From: Anaerotignum propionicum
GTDB taxonomy: Bacteria; Bacillota; Clostridia; Lachnospirales; Anaerotignaceae
NCBI RefSeq assembly: GCF_024461735.1
Contig: NZ_JANGAD010000001.1
Location: forward strand, 248,001-312,000
Reading direction: 5' to 3'
Length of the DNA: 64,000 nt
How positions within the stretch are numbered: position 1 is the first letter of the stretch; each line of letters starts with the position of its first letter. Below the pieces are notes generated by a model. It did no database searches, was not told the origin of the DNA, and saw nothing but the letters and a program-made list of their open reading frames with translations. A program made the translations under genes and the position numbers. Below are positions 40,576-49,901 of this stretch, piece after piece.

Positions 40576-43005
40576 ATGTCTGCAAGGAATAAGCCTGAAT
40601 TATTGGCTCCAGCAGGCTCTATGGAGAGTTTGAAGGCGGCAGTAAACAATGGTTGTGACGCCGTCTATTTGGGAGGAAAGCTTTTTAGTGCGAGACAATT
40701 CGCAGGGAATTTCTCGTTAGAGGAATTGGAAGAGGCTTGCGACTATTGTCACCTAAGAGGTGTAAAGGTATATGTTACGATCAATACATTATATAAGGTA
40801 GAAGAACTGAAAGAATTGCTGGATTTTGTAGGGAAACTATACAAGATGGGCGTTGATGCTCTAATTATTCAAGATAGTGGAGCGGCAAAAATAATTCGGG
40901 AGAACTATCCTGAGTTACCGTTGCATGCCAGTACTCAAATGACAGCGAACTCTTTGGAAGATGTTCGTTATTGGGAGAGCCTTGGATTTTCTAAAATTGT
41001 GTTAAGCCGTGAGCTCTCCTTGGAAGAAATCAGTGAAATTACACAACAGACAGAGGCAGAAATTGAAACCTTTATTCATGGAGCGTTGTGCGTTTGTTAT
41101 TCCGGACAGTGCCTCATGAGCAGTATTTTGGGAGGTAGAAGCGGCAACCGTGGACGGTGTGCCCAAACCTGCCGACTACCCTATACCCTTTATAAGGGCG
41201 CGGACAAATTGCAAGAGGGATATCTGCTTTCACCAAAGGATATTCAGACAGTTACGATTTTGCCCCAGCTGATAGAGGCCGGAATTGCCTCTTTGAAAAT
41301 TGAAGGACGGATGAAAAATCCTGAATATGTAGCAGGAGTTACCGGCATTTACAGGAAATATATCGATTTGTATTTTGATGATCCTGAGCATTATCAGGTA
41401 TCTTCTGAAGATATAAAGTCTTTGACTCAGCTATTTAACCGTGGAGGATTCACTGAGGGGTATTATACCTCTGCCGGCGGCAAAGATATGATGAGCCTTG
41501 AAAGACCCAAGACGTGGGGCTTGAAAGTTGGTATTGTGGATAGCTATATTCCCAAGCATAATCGTGTTACTATACGTACCAGAGAACCCTTGGTACCAGG
41601 GGATGGCATCGAAATTTGGACGGCCAAGGAACCCCATGTTGGCACCAATATTTCGAAAGCTTCTAAAGCGGGAGAAGTGATTTCTCTAGCAATTGAAGGG
41701 GACATTCAAAAAAACGATGTGGTTTATCGTACGTATGGAAAGGCATTAAATGACGCATTGCGAAAGACTTGGGAGAAGGACAGTCGCAAAAAATCGATTT
41801 GGGGACTGCTGAAAGCTAAAAAAGGCCAGCCATTGGCGTTACAGCTATGGGATATGTATGGAAGCAATATTTATGTAACAGGAGATATGGTGGAAGCAGC
41901 TGGAAATCAACCTACTTCTTTGGAAAAGCTAAAACAGCAAGTAGAGAAAATGGGGGCAACCTCTTTTATGCTGGAGGCATTGGAGATTGATGGGGATGAC
42001 GATATCTATGTGAGCGTTGGTGCATTGAATCAATTGAGAAGAACGGCTGTTGAGGCTTTGGAAGAAGCTATTTTGAAAAAATCAAAAAGACAAGAGGTTC
42101 AAAAGGGAATTACAGAGGAAAAAGAAAAAAGCCCTTATGTTCTTCAGAAAAAACTCCATGCATTGGTTACGGAGTTTTCACAATTAGAGGCCATAGTGGG
42201 TACAAAGGGACTTAAGGTAATTTATTTTGAAGCTTCTGGGGAAATGGAGAGAATGTTACCTCAAGCATTAAAGCTATGCAATAGTTTTGATGTTAGTCTA
42301 TATGCTGCTTTGCCCAAAATCAGCAGACAATGGCGCAAGGATATAGAGGATGCCATGGTGGAACGCTTGAAAGAAACAGAAATTGATGGATTTTTAGTGC
42401 GTTCTGCAGGTCAATTTGGCTTAGTAAAAGACAGCGAAAAGAAAATTACTGTGGATTACACTTTGAATGTTATGAACGAAGAAGGTGTCGCTTTCTGGAA
42501 ACAACAGGGTGCCGACAGTGTATGTTTGTCTGTGGAAGCGAATCTAAAGGAAATCAATGCCATGGGAGATAAGGACTGCGAAATGGTGGTTTATGGATAT
42601 CTTCCCCTTATGAAAACGCAACAATGTCCCATCGGCAACTTTGCAGGAGGGAAAGAAGGGCATTTTTATTGTTCTGAAAAGAATAATACGGAGCTGTATT
42701 TCTTAAAGGATAGAAAGGGGCTTAAGTTTCCTTTAATGACAGATTGTGAGCGTTGTGTATGTACGGTATTAAATAGCAAACCATTATTTACACTGAAATT
42801 TTATGACGAAATATTAGAAAGTGTAACAGGAAGTGTGCGCTTGGAATTTACCAAGGAAGGGATTGGACGTGCTGCAAGAATAACCAAGGCATATGCTGAA
42901 ATGACCCAAGACCCTAACAAAATTAGCTCAGAAACAAGAAGCCTATTGGAAGAAATGAAGGAAAAAGGGAATACGAAAGGACATTTCTTCCGCGGAGTGG
43001 AGTGA
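40576..43005 (+). CDS. U32 family peptidase / RlhA-like tRNA or rRNA modification protein
   Basis: The 809-residue protein has an N-terminal U32 TIM-barrel domain (1-~290): 'KPELLAPAGSMESLKAAVNNGCDAVYLGG', 'VYVTINTLYK', 'PLHASTQMT', 'VLSRELSLEEI', 'ETFIHGALCVCYSGQCLMSSILGGRSGNRGRCAQTCRLPY' with its cluster cysteines. A DUF3656-type C-terminal region with further cysteines follows ('CPIGNFAGGK', 'LMTDCERCVC'). Large U32 proteins (RlhA, TrhP) are Fe-S-linked RNA hydroxylases rather than true collagenases; which applies here is unsettled. ATG 40576 has AGGAG seven bases upstream; ATG 40570 is too close. It precedes an FtsW/PBP pair by five bases. Confidence 0.9.
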   Translation: MSARNKPELLAPAGSMESLKAAVNNGCDAVYLGGKLFSARQFAGNFSLEELEEACDYCHLRGVKVYVTINTLYKVEELKELLDFVGKLYKMGVDALIIQDSGAAKIIRENYPELPLHASTQMTANSLEDVRYWESLGFSKIVLSRELSLEEISEITQQTEAEIETFIHGALCVCYSGQCLMSSILGGRSGNRGRCAQTCRLPYTLYKGADKLQEGYLLSPKDIQTVTILPQLIEAGIASLKIEGRMKNPEYVAGVTGIYRKYIDLYFDDPEHYQVSSEDIKSLTQLFNRGGFTEGYYTSAGGKDMMSLERPKTWGLKVGIVDSYIPKHNRVTIRTREPLVPGDGIEIWTAKEPHVGTNISKASKAGEVISLAIEGDIQKNDVVYRTYGKALNDALRKTWEKDSRKKSIWGLLKAKKGQPLALQLWDMYGSNIYVTGDMVEAAGNQPTSLEKLKQQVEKMGATSFMLEALEIDGDDDIYVSVGALNQLRRTAVEALEEAILKKSKRQEVQKGITEEKEKSPYVLQKKLHALVTEFSQLEAIVGTKGLKVIYFEASGEMERMLPQALKLCNSFDVSLYAALPKISRQWRKDIEDAMVERLKETEIDGFLVRSAGQFGLVKDSEKKITVDYTLNVMNEEGVAFWKQQGADSVCLSVEANLKEINAMGDKDCEMVVYGYLPLMKTQQCPIGNFAGGKEGHFYCSEKNNTELYFLKDRKGLKFPLMTDCERCVCTVLNSKPLFTLKFYDEILESVTGSVRLEFTKEGIGRAARITKAYAEMTQDPNKISSETRSLLEEMKEKGNTKGHFFRGVE

Positions 43006-43009
43006 GGAT

Positions 43010-44389
43010 ATGTTTGATCTGTTGATCATGTTGAGCAGATATCTGTTTATCTTTTATATCGGATTCTTTTTATGGCAGGGCATTGTTTATATTGCGTATG
43101 AGCAGGGCGGCTTTTTGGGCAGCCCTTATCATGCGGTTTCTATCCAACGACGCCTTATTATTTTAATGCACATAACAGCCTTTTTGATTTTGGCTTTTAA
43201 TCGGGATTCTGGAATATATGATTGGAGAACGGTTGTGTTTGGGGCGGCGGGATGTGTTTTTTTGCTGGCATCAATACATTTTTTAGACCGATTTTATTAT
43301 GAAGGATGTCCTTTGATTTGGACGGGAACGCTTTTTTTGATGGATTTAAGCTTAATTATGCTACAAAGGATTGATCCAAGCTTAGCCTATAAGCAATTAA
43401 TGTGGATGGTTATAGGGCTAGCTGGAATGCTAATGCTTCCTTTCTTTTTCCGTTTGATACCACGCTTTGAGGTTTTTGAATGGGCATATATAATTTTTTG
43501 CTTCGGTTTATTATTGTGCACAAAAATTTTCGGTGTAGAACGTCATGGCTCCACAAATTGGCTGAGTATCAGCGGGATTACCTTTCAGCCTTCAGAATTG
43601 GTTAAGTTTTTATTTATTTTTTATCTTGCAAGCGTTTTTCGTAAAAGGATTGAATGGAAAGAATTCATAATTACCGGTGTGCTCAGTGCAGGGGTGGTTA
43701 TGCTTTTGGTTTTACAAAAGGATTTAGGCAGTGCATTAATCTTCTTTATGACTTATATGGTTATGCTTTATATCGCTACTGCAAATGAGTTTTTGTTTTT
43801 GTTGGGCATGGGAGCAGCATGCTTTGCTGCTACATTGGCATACAAGATTTTCTCCCATGTTCGAGTGCGTGTTGCTGCTTGGCAAAATCCTTGGGCGGAT
43901 ATTGACAAGGGTGGATATCAAATTGTAAACTCTTTATTTGCCATTACTACCTGGGGACTGTTAGGCAGCGGTTTGACTAAGGGAATGCCGAAAAGCATTC
44001 CTGTAGTGGAAAGTGACTTTATTTTTGCTGCAATTTGTGAGGAATTCGGTGGGCTGTTTGGCGCAGGGGTTATTTGCATCTTTATTATGCTGCTATATCG
44101 GGGTGTGCGCATTGCTTTGGATTCTAAACGAAGATACTATAGTATTTTAGCCATAGGAGTTACAACAATGCTTTGTTTTCAAGCCTTTATCATTATTGGC
44201 GGTGTTATCAAGCTTATTCCTTTAACGGGGGTGACCCTACCTTTTGTTAGCTATGGTGGCACATCTGTTTTAGTTAGCCTTATGATGATAGGTCTTTTGC
44301 AGTGGGTTTGTGTTTATTGCGAGCAGCATGGCGTTGATGAAGAAGCTCCTCCTATTTTTGAGGTTGAGGGAGGGGAAGGCTATGAATAA
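43010..44389 (+). CDS. FtsW/RodA/SpoVE-family SEDS glycosyltransferase
   Basis: The 459-residue polytopic membrane protein has about ten hydrophobic segments. The SEDS core includes 'STNWLSISGITFQPSELVKFLFIFYLA' (~178-204), 'LVLQKDLGSALIFFMTYMVMLYIAT', 'WADIDKGGYQIVNSLFAITTWGLLGSGLTKGMPKSIPVVESDFIFAAICEEFG' and 'IPLTGVTLPFVSYGGTSVLVSLMMIGLLQW'. It polymerises glycan strands from lipid II together with a class B PBP, here the next gene, which it overlaps by eight bases. N-terminal helices before residue 130 are longer than in classical FtsW. ATG 43010 follows GAGTGAGG. Confidence 0.92.
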   Translation: MFDLLIMLSRYLFIFYIGFFLWQGIVYIAYEQGGFLGSPYHAVSIQRRLIILMHITAFLILAFNRDSGIYDWRTVVFGAAGCVFLLASIHFLDRFYYEGCPLIWTGTLFLMDLSLIMLQRIDPSLAYKQLMWMVIGLAGMLMLPFFFRLIPRFEVFEWAYIIFCFGLLLCTKIFGVERHGSTNWLSISGITFQPSELVKFLFIFYLASVFRKRIEWKEFIITGVLSAGVVMLLVLQKDLGSALIFFMTYMVMLYIATANEFLFLLGMGAACFAATLAYKIFSHVRVRVAAWQNPWADIDKGGYQIVNSLFAITTWGLLGSGLTKGMPKSIPVVESDFIFAAICEEFGGLFGAGVICIFIMLLYRGVRIALDSKRRYYSILAIGVTTMLCFQAFIIIGGVIKLIPLTGVTLPFVSYGGTSVLVSLMMIGLLQWVCVYCEQHGVDEEAPPIFEVEGGEGYE

Positions 44390-45788
44390 TATGAAAAGAA
44401 GTATCAGACGAATTTTTTGGCTTTTGGTTCTTTGTTTTTTTCTTTTACTTGGATACATGGGTAAACTGGTTTTAATGGATCGTGATGGAATTTCCGCCAA
44501 TTCCTATAATGCCCGTTTGCGCTATGTGGATAATACCATTCGCCGTGGAGATATCATTGATCGAGATGGTGAAGTCTTGGCTACCAGCGTATTGCAAAAG
44601 GACGGCACATATGAGAGAAAATATCTACGTTCCCGCATGGCAGCCCACATTACAGGTTATAGCACTGTTGGAAAAACAGGGGTTGAGGCTGCAGAAAATT
44701 TTCAAATGATGACTTTGCATAACGAATTTTTTCAAAGGGTACTCTCTGTTGCTACTGGAAAAGAGCTGGTAGGAAACAGTGTTGTTGTTACAGTTGATAT
44801 GGATATACAAACAAAAGCGGGGGATCTTTTGGGAAATGCCAAGGGTGCTGTGGTTGTGATGGAACCATCCACTGGTCGGATTTTGGCATTACAGGCATAT
44901 CCTGATTTTGACCCAAATACTGTTGCTGCCAATTGGGACAACTTGAAGGATAATGAGAATAGCCCCCTAGTAAACCGAGCAACTCAAGGTTTGTATCCTC
45001 CCGGATCTACCTTTAAAATAGTCAGCTCTCTAGCTGTGATGGAGAACCTAAATGACTGGCAAACAAGAACCTATGAATGCACTGGTGAAGCCAAATTCGA
45101 AAACAAGGTGATTCATTGCTACAACAATAAGGCTCATGGAACTGTTGACTTAAAACAAGCATTAACGGTTTCTTGCAATTGCTATTTTGCCCAAATGGCA
45201 ACTGAAATAGGTGCATCTAAGTTGAAAGGTGTTATGGAGCGGGTGGGTATGGAAACGCCTTCTTCATTTGACTTGGCATATAGCCAAAATAAAATCGGAT
45301 TGAATGCAGACGCTACGGAAAGTGAATTGGTTGAAACAGCAATTGGTCAAGGGAAAACAGCGGTAACACCATTGTATATGGCGATGCTGGCATCTGCTAT
45401 TGCAAACGAAGGCATTATGATGCAGCCTTATATAATAGATCATATTCAATACAGCAATGGTAAGGCGGGAAAGCAGACGGTTCCGAAAAAGCTGTCAGAA
45501 ATTTGTACCACCGAAGAAGCTTCTGTTCTTCGGGATATGATGGTTTCTGTTGTAGAAAACGGTACGGGGACTGCAGCATCAGTAAAAGGCATCACTGTGG
45601 CGGGAAAAACTGGCACAGCTGAGAATGCGACAGGAAATGATCATTCATGGTTTGTTGGTTTCGCACCGGCTGAGGATCCAAAGGTGGCAGTTGCTGTGGT
45701 TATTGAAAATTCTAAAGCATACGGCAGTGCCACACCGATTGCAGGAAAGGTGATAAAAGAGGCTTTGAATCAACTAGAGAATGAATAA
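44382..45788 (+). CDS. class B-type penicillin-binding protein (transpeptidase)
   Basis: The 468-residue protein has one N-terminal membrane anchor (~10-30), a short dimer-like region ('RGDIIDRDGEVLATS') and a transpeptidase domain. The catalytic motifs are SxxK 'S209TFK', SxN in 'SCNCYFAQM' and KTG in 'VAGKTGTAENAT'. It is shorter than PBP2/SpoVD types and lacks PASTA domains. It starts at ATG 44382, overlapping the SEDS gene by eight bases, with GGGGAAGG upstream, so the two probably form one SEDS-PBP polymerase/crosslinker pair. The gene is followed by a long gap. Confidence 0.93.
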   Translation: MNNMKRSIRRIFWLLVLCFFLLLGYMGKLVLMDRDGISANSYNARLRYVDNTIRRGDIIDRDGEVLATSVLQKDGTYERKYLRSRMAAHITGYSTVGKTGVEAAENFQMMTLHNEFFQRVLSVATGKELVGNSVVVTVDMDIQTKAGDLLGNAKGAVVVMEPSTGRILALQAYPDFDPNTVAANWDNLKDNENSPLVNRATQGLYPPGSTFKIVSSLAVMENLNDWQTRTYECTGEAKFENKVIHCYNNKAHGTVDLKQALTVSCNCYFAQMATEIGASKLKGVMERVGMETPSSFDLAYSQNKIGLNADATESELVETAIGQGKTAVTPLYMAMLASAIANEGIMMQPYIIDHIQYSNGKAGKQTVPKKLSEICTTEEASVLRDMMVSVVENGTGTAASVKGITVAGKTGTAENATGNDHSWFVGFAPAEDPKVAVAVVIENSKAYGSATPIAGKVIKEALNQLENE

Positions 45789-46339
45789 ATTCTCGGTTTA
45801 TTGGGATTTGTACCATAAATTATATCTAGAAAGTATGTTCATATGGTGACTTTTCCTACACAAATACAAGTTGAAATAAAATTTTGTATTGAAAAAGAAA
45901 CAAAATTCACTTTTTTAAGTCGTTTATCAGACAAAGCGGTTTTTCATGAAGAAAGACCGCTCGGTTTATGTATATTTTTGATTAAAACAGTTAAATATCA
46001 ACACAATTTATGCATAGTGTGAAAGGCTTTTTTGCATATTTTTTAACAAAAAAGCAGATAGAAAGAACATTATTATGAAAAAGAGTAAGTTTAGGACATC
46101 AAATTTGATTCAGATATGGAGAGAGAATAAGTTATTTTTTATCAGTAAATTTTTTATTAACAAAGTCAAAATAGCTAAAAAAGAAATGATTTTGGTTAAA
46201 AATAAGTTTTTATTGACAAAAAACTACGTTTTTTCTCTCAATATTTTGTAAAAATAAAGAAGCTTCAATTATTAAAAATTTTTTTATTTTGAAAAAGTCC
46301 AAAATTTTTCAAATAATAATAATTTTTTAACAATTTAGG
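45789..46339. other. long AT-rich gap before the lcd promoter
   Basis: No convincing coding frame. A hairpin AGCGGTTTTTC / GAAAGACCGCT (45935-45961, one mismatch) could end the PBP transcript. The stretch 46100-46330 is extremely A/T-rich, often seen upstream of strong promoters. Confidence 0.45.
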
Positions 46340-46437
46340 TTGCAATAAAAAATGAATAGTGTTATAATCAAGACGATAACAGGAGGGTTCATGCAACGAA
46401 ATTTTTAGGTTGCAGTATAAATAAATTAGCTTATATT
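46336..46437 (+). promoter_or_regulatory. tandem promoters within a direct repeat, upstream of lcdC
   Basis: P1: TTGCAA (46340-46345), 17 bp, TATAAT (46363-46368). P2: TTGCAG (46410-46415), 16 bp, TATATT (46432-46437). The -35 of each lies in a copy of TTTAGGTTGCA (46336 and 46406 regions) about 70 bp apart. The repeat may be a regulator site or a duplicated promoter. Leaders would be about 210 and 140 nt. Confidence 0.6.
46391..46408 (+). CDS. possible 5-codon leader peptide (MQRNF)
   Basis: AGGAGG lies four bases before ATG 46391, with stop TAG at 46406-46408, between P1 and P2. The ribosome-binding site is better than that of many real genes here. No longer frame follows. A translated mini-ORF in the leader could couple translation to expression of lcdC; this is inferred. 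Confidence 0.3.
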   Translation: MQRNF

Positions 46438-46587
46438 CTGTAATAATATTGGATATAGGTTTTTTCTGTTGTCATTATGGAAGAAAGTTTTTTTATTAAC
46501 CATATTGAGGCTTTTTGATAGCCGAAAAAATCGAAATTAGCGAGTGTTTTATTCGTATGAGATAAATATGGAGGAGGACAAAAGACA

Positions 46588-47367
46588 ATGTACACATTAG
46601 GTATTGATGTCGGCTCCGCTTCTTCAAAGGCTGTAATTTTGAAGGACGGAAAAGACGTTGTGGCTGCGGAGGTTGTTCAGGTAGGAACAGGATCTTCTGG
46701 TCCTCAGAGGGCACTTGATAAGGCCTTTGAGGTAAGTGGGCTGAAAAAAGAGGATATCTCTTATACAGTCGCAACCGGTTATGGCAGATTTAATTTTCCT
46801 GATGCGGATAAGCAAATCAGCGAAATCAGCTGTCATGCCAAAGGAATTTATTTTTTGGTACCCACTGCACGCACCATCATTGACATTGGCGGGCAGGATG
46901 CGAAAGCAATCCGTCTGGATGACAAGGGTGGTATCAAGCAGTTTTTTATGAATGATAAATGTGCGGCAGGTACAGGGCGTTTCCTGGAAGTAATGGCAAG
47001 AGTATTGGAAACTACCCTGGATGAAATGGCCGAATTGGATGAACAAGCTACAGATACTGCACCCATCAGCAGCACGTGTACAGTATTTGCAGAATCTGAG
47101 GTTATCTCTCAGTTATCCAATGGCGTAAGTAGAAATAACATCATCAAAGGTGTTCACCTTTCAGTTGCCAGCAGAGCTTGCGGCTTGGCTTACAGAGGCG
47201 GCTTGGAAAAAGACGTCGTAATGACAGGCGGTGTTGCAAAAAACGCAGGCGTAGTTAGAGCGGTGGCTGGTGTATTGAAAACAGACGTAATTGTGGCACC
47301 AAATCCACAAACGACAGGCGCGCTGGGTGCGGCATTGTTCGCATATGAAGCGGCACAAAAAAAATAA
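46588..47367 (+). CDS. lcdC: lactoyl-CoA dehydratase activator (archerase) LcdC
   Basis: The 259-residue ASKHA-family ATPase hydrolyses ATP to inject one electron at very low potential into LcdAB. 'YTLGIDVGSASSKAVIL' (ATP-binding, 2-15), 'DIGGQDAKAI', Cys125 in 'NDKCAAGTGRFLEVMA' and Cys164 in 'SSTCTVFAESEVISQL' are the key sites; each subunit of the dimer supplies these two cysteines to one shared [4Fe-4S] cluster. 'GGVAKNAGVV' completes the fold. AGGAGG precedes ATG 46588. It is the first gene of lcdCAB-pct. It equals HgdC/HadI in other 2-hydroxyacyl-CoA systems. Confidence 0.93.
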   Translation: MYTLGIDVGSASSKAVILKDGKDVVAAEVVQVGTGSSGPQRALDKAFEVSGLKKEDISYTVATGYGRFNFPDADKQISEISCHAKGIYFLVPTARTIIDIGGQDAKAIRLDDKGGIKQFFMNDKCAAGTGRFLEVMARVLETTLDEMAELDEQATDTAPISSTCTVFAESEVISQLSNGVSRNNIIKGVHLSVASRACGLAYRGGLEKDVVMTGGVAKNAGVVRAVAGVLKTDVIVAPNPQTTGALGAALFAYEAAQKK

Positions 47368-47382
47368 GAAAGAGGGATTAGA

Positions 47383-48651
47383 ATGAGTTTAACACAAGGC
47401 ATGAAAGCAAAACAGTTGTTAGCCTACTTTCAGGGAAAGGCTGATCAAGATGCAAGAGAAGCAAAAGCAAGAGGCGAACTTGTTTGTTGGTCTGCTTCCG
47501 TAGCTCCCCCTGAATTCTGCGTAACAATGGGTATCGCAATGATTTATCCTGAAACCCATGCAGCAGGTATTGGCGCAAGAAAAGGCGCAATGGACATGTT
47601 GGAAGTTGCTGATAGAAAAGGCTACAATGTTGACTGCTGTTCTTACGGCAGAGTAAACATGGGCTACATGGAATGCCTGAAGGAAGCTGCAATTACAGGT
47701 GTAAAACCTGAGGTTTTGGTCAACTCTCCTGCAGCAGACGTTCCTCTGCCTGACTTGGTAATCACATGTAATAACATTTGTAATACATTGTTGAAATGGT
47801 ATGAAAACCTTGCAGCAGAATTAGATATTCCTTGCATCGTTATCGACGTTCCTTTCAACCACACAATGCCTATTCCTGAATATGCAAAGGCTTACATCGC
47901 AGACCAGTTCAGAAATGCAATTTCTCAGCTGGAAGTAATCTGTGGTAGACCTTTTGACTGGAAGAAGTTTAAAGAAGTAAAAGATCAGACACAGCGTTCT
48001 GTATTCCACTGGAACAGAATTGCAGAAATGGCTAAATATAAACCATCACCTTTGAATGGCTTCGACTTGTTTAACTACATGGCATTGATCGTTGCCTGCC
48101 GTTCTTTGGATTATGCTGAAATTACATTCAAAGCATTTGCTGATGAATTAGAAGAAAACTTGAAAGCTGGTATCTATGCATTCAAGGGCGCTGAAAAGAC
48201 TCGTTTCCAATGGGAAGGTATTGCTGTATGGCCTCACTTGGGTCACACATTCAAGTCCATGAAGAACCTCAATTCTATCATGACAGGTACAGCTTACCCT
48301 GCACTTTGGGATTTGCACTATGATGCAAACGATGAATCTATGCACTCTATGGCAGAAGCTTATACAAGAATTTATATTAACACATGTTTACAGAACAAAG
48401 TTGAAGTTTTGTTGGGCATCATGGAAAAAGGCCAGGTTGACGGTACAGTTTACCACTTGAACAGAAGCTGTAAGTTAATGAGCTTCCTGAACGTTGAAAC
48501 AGCTGAAATTATCAAAGAAAAGAATGGTTTGCCTTATGTAAGCATCGATGGTGACCAGACAGATCCTCGCGTATTCTCTCCCGCACAGTTTGATACACGT
48601 GTTCAGGCACTGGTTGAAATGATGGAAGCCAATATGGCTGCAGCAGAATAA
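47383..48651 (+). CDS. lcdA: lactoyl-CoA dehydratase subunit A (2-hydroxyacyl-CoA dehydratase alpha)
   Basis: The 422-residue HgdB/FldB-family subunit binds a [4Fe-4S] cluster that takes the activated electron and removes water from (R)-lactoyl-CoA to give acryloyl-CoA. 'ELVCWSASVAPPEFCVTMGIAMIYPETHAAGIGARKGAMDMLEVADRKGYNVDCCSYGRVNMG' and 'CNNICNTLLKWYENLA' contain the conserved cysteines. From memory the sequence is almost the same as C. propionicum LcdA. It starts 15 bp after lcdC with GAGGGA upstream. Codon use is strongly biased, as expected for a highly expressed fermentation gene. Confidence 0.92.
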   Translation: MSLTQGMKAKQLLAYFQGKADQDAREAKARGELVCWSASVAPPEFCVTMGIAMIYPETHAAGIGARKGAMDMLEVADRKGYNVDCCSYGRVNMGYMECLKEAAITGVKPEVLVNSPAADVPLPDLVITCNNICNTLLKWYENLAAELDIPCIVIDVPFNHTMPIPEYAKAYIADQFRNAISQLEVICGRPFDWKKFKEVKDQTQRSVFHWNRIAEMAKYKPSPLNGFDLFNYMALIVACRSLDYAEITFKAFADELEENLKAGIYAFKGAEKTRFQWEGIAVWPHLGHTFKSMKNLNSIMTGTAYPALWDLHYDANDESMHSMAEAYTRIYINTCLQNKVEVLLGIMEKGQVDGTVYHLNRSCKLMSFLNVETAEIIKEKNGLPYVSIDGDQTDPRVFSPAQFDTRVQALVEMMEANMAAAE

Positions 48652-48667
48652 GAAGGAGGAGAAAACG

Positions 48668-49792
48668 ATGAGTAGAGTAGAAGCTATTTTATCCCAATTA
48701 AAAGACGTTGCCGCAAATCCTAAAAAAGCAATGGATGACTATAAGGCGGAAACAGGTAAGGGTGCAGTAGGTATTATGCCTATTTACTCTCCTGAAGAAA
48801 TGGTGCACGCAGCTGGTTATTTACCTATGGGTATCTGGGGTGCACAAGGCAAAACAATTTCCAAGGCTCGTACATATCTTCCTGCATTTGCTTGTTCAAT
48901 TATGCAGCAGGTTATGGAACTGCAGTGTGAAGGCGCTTATGATGACCTTTCTGCTGTAATTTTCTCTGTACCTTGTGATACATTAAAGTGCTTAAGCCAG
49001 AAATGGAAAGGCACATCCCCTGTAATCGTATTTACACATCCTCAGAATAGAGGTTTAGAAGCTGCAAACCAGTTCTTAGTAACAGAATATGAATTGGTAA
49101 AAGCACAGCTTGAATCAGTTTTGGGTGTAAAAATTTCAAACGCTGCTTTGGAAAATTCCATTGCAATTTACAATGAAAACAGAGCAGTTATGCGTGATTT
49201 TGTTAAGGTTGCAGCTGATTACCCTCAGGTAATTGATGCAGTTAGCCGTCATGCTGTTTTCAAAGCAAGACAGTTCATGTTGAAAGAAAAACACACAGCA
49301 CTTGTAAAAGAGCTTATTGCTGAAATTAAGGCTATGCCTGTTCAGCCTTGGGATGGCAAGAAAGTTGTTGTTACAGGTATCTTACTTGAGCCCAACGAAT
49401 TGCTTGATATCTTCAATGAATTCAAAATTGCTATCGTTGATGACGATTTGGCTCAGGAATCCAGACAGATTCGTGTTGACGTTCTGGATGGCGAAGGTGG
49501 CCCTCTTTACAGAATGGCAAAGGCTTGGCAGCAAATGTACGGTTGCTCTCTTGCAACTGATACAAAGAAAGGCCGCGGCAGAATGCTGATCAATAAAACA
49601 ATTCAGACAGGTGCAGATGCTATCGTTGTTGCAATGATGAAATTCTGTGATCCTGAAGAATGGGATTACCCTGTAATGTACAGAGAATTTGAAGAAAAAG
49701 GCGTTAAGAGTCTGATGATCGAAGTTGATCAGGAAGTTTCTTCTTTCGAACAGATCAAAACAAGACTGCAGTCTTTCGTAGAAATGCTGTAA
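48668..49792 (+). CDS. lcdB: lactoyl-CoA dehydratase subunit B (2-hydroxyacyl-CoA dehydratase beta)
   Basis: The 374-residue second subunit of the heterodimeric dehydratase is in the HgdB/FldC family: 'MSRVEAILSQLKDVAANPKKAM', 'GIMPIYSPEEMVHAAGYLPMGIWG', 'ACSIMQQVMELQCEGAYDDLSAVIFSVPCDTLKCLSQKWKG' (cluster cysteines) and 'VVMMKFCDPEEWDYP'-type end. AGAAGGAGGAG precedes ATG 48668, 16 bp after lcdA. The complex with LcdA is the oxygen-sensitive key enzyme of the acryloyl-CoA pathway. Similar enzymes act on other 2-hydroxyacyl-CoAs, but the pct neighbour supports lactate. Confidence 0.92.
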   Translation: MSRVEAILSQLKDVAANPKKAMDDYKAETGKGAVGIMPIYSPEEMVHAAGYLPMGIWGAQGKTISKARTYLPAFACSIMQQVMELQCEGAYDDLSAVIFSVPCDTLKCLSQKWKGTSPVIVFTHPQNRGLEAANQFLVTEYELVKAQLESVLGVKISNAALENSIAIYNENRAVMRDFVKVAADYPQVIDAVSRHAVFKARQFMLKEKHTALVKELIAEIKAMPVQPWDGKKVVVTGILLEPNELLDIFNEFKIAIVDDDLAQESRQIRVDVLDGEGGPLYRMAKAWQQMYGCSLATDTKKGRGRMLINKTIQTGADAIVVAMMKFCDPEEWDYPVMYREFEEKGVKSLMIEVDQEVSSFEQIKTRLQSFVEML

Positions 49793-49819
49793 TTTGAACA
49801 ATCGTTTGCTAAAAAACTG

Positions 49820-49849
49820 TACACTGGGGTGGGTGACTGCTCCAGTGTA
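49820..49849 (+). repeat. intercistronic hairpin between lcdB and pct
   Basis: TACACTGG (49820-49827) pairs with CCAGTGTA (49842-49849) around a 14-nt loop, with no T-run. It probably acts as an mRNA processing or stabilising element in the 109-bp lcdB-pct spacer. Confidence 0.55.
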
Positions 49850-49901
49850 TTGTAATAAGCAAATAAGTAAAAATCGATATGATTTAGGAGGATTTTCGAC
49901 A

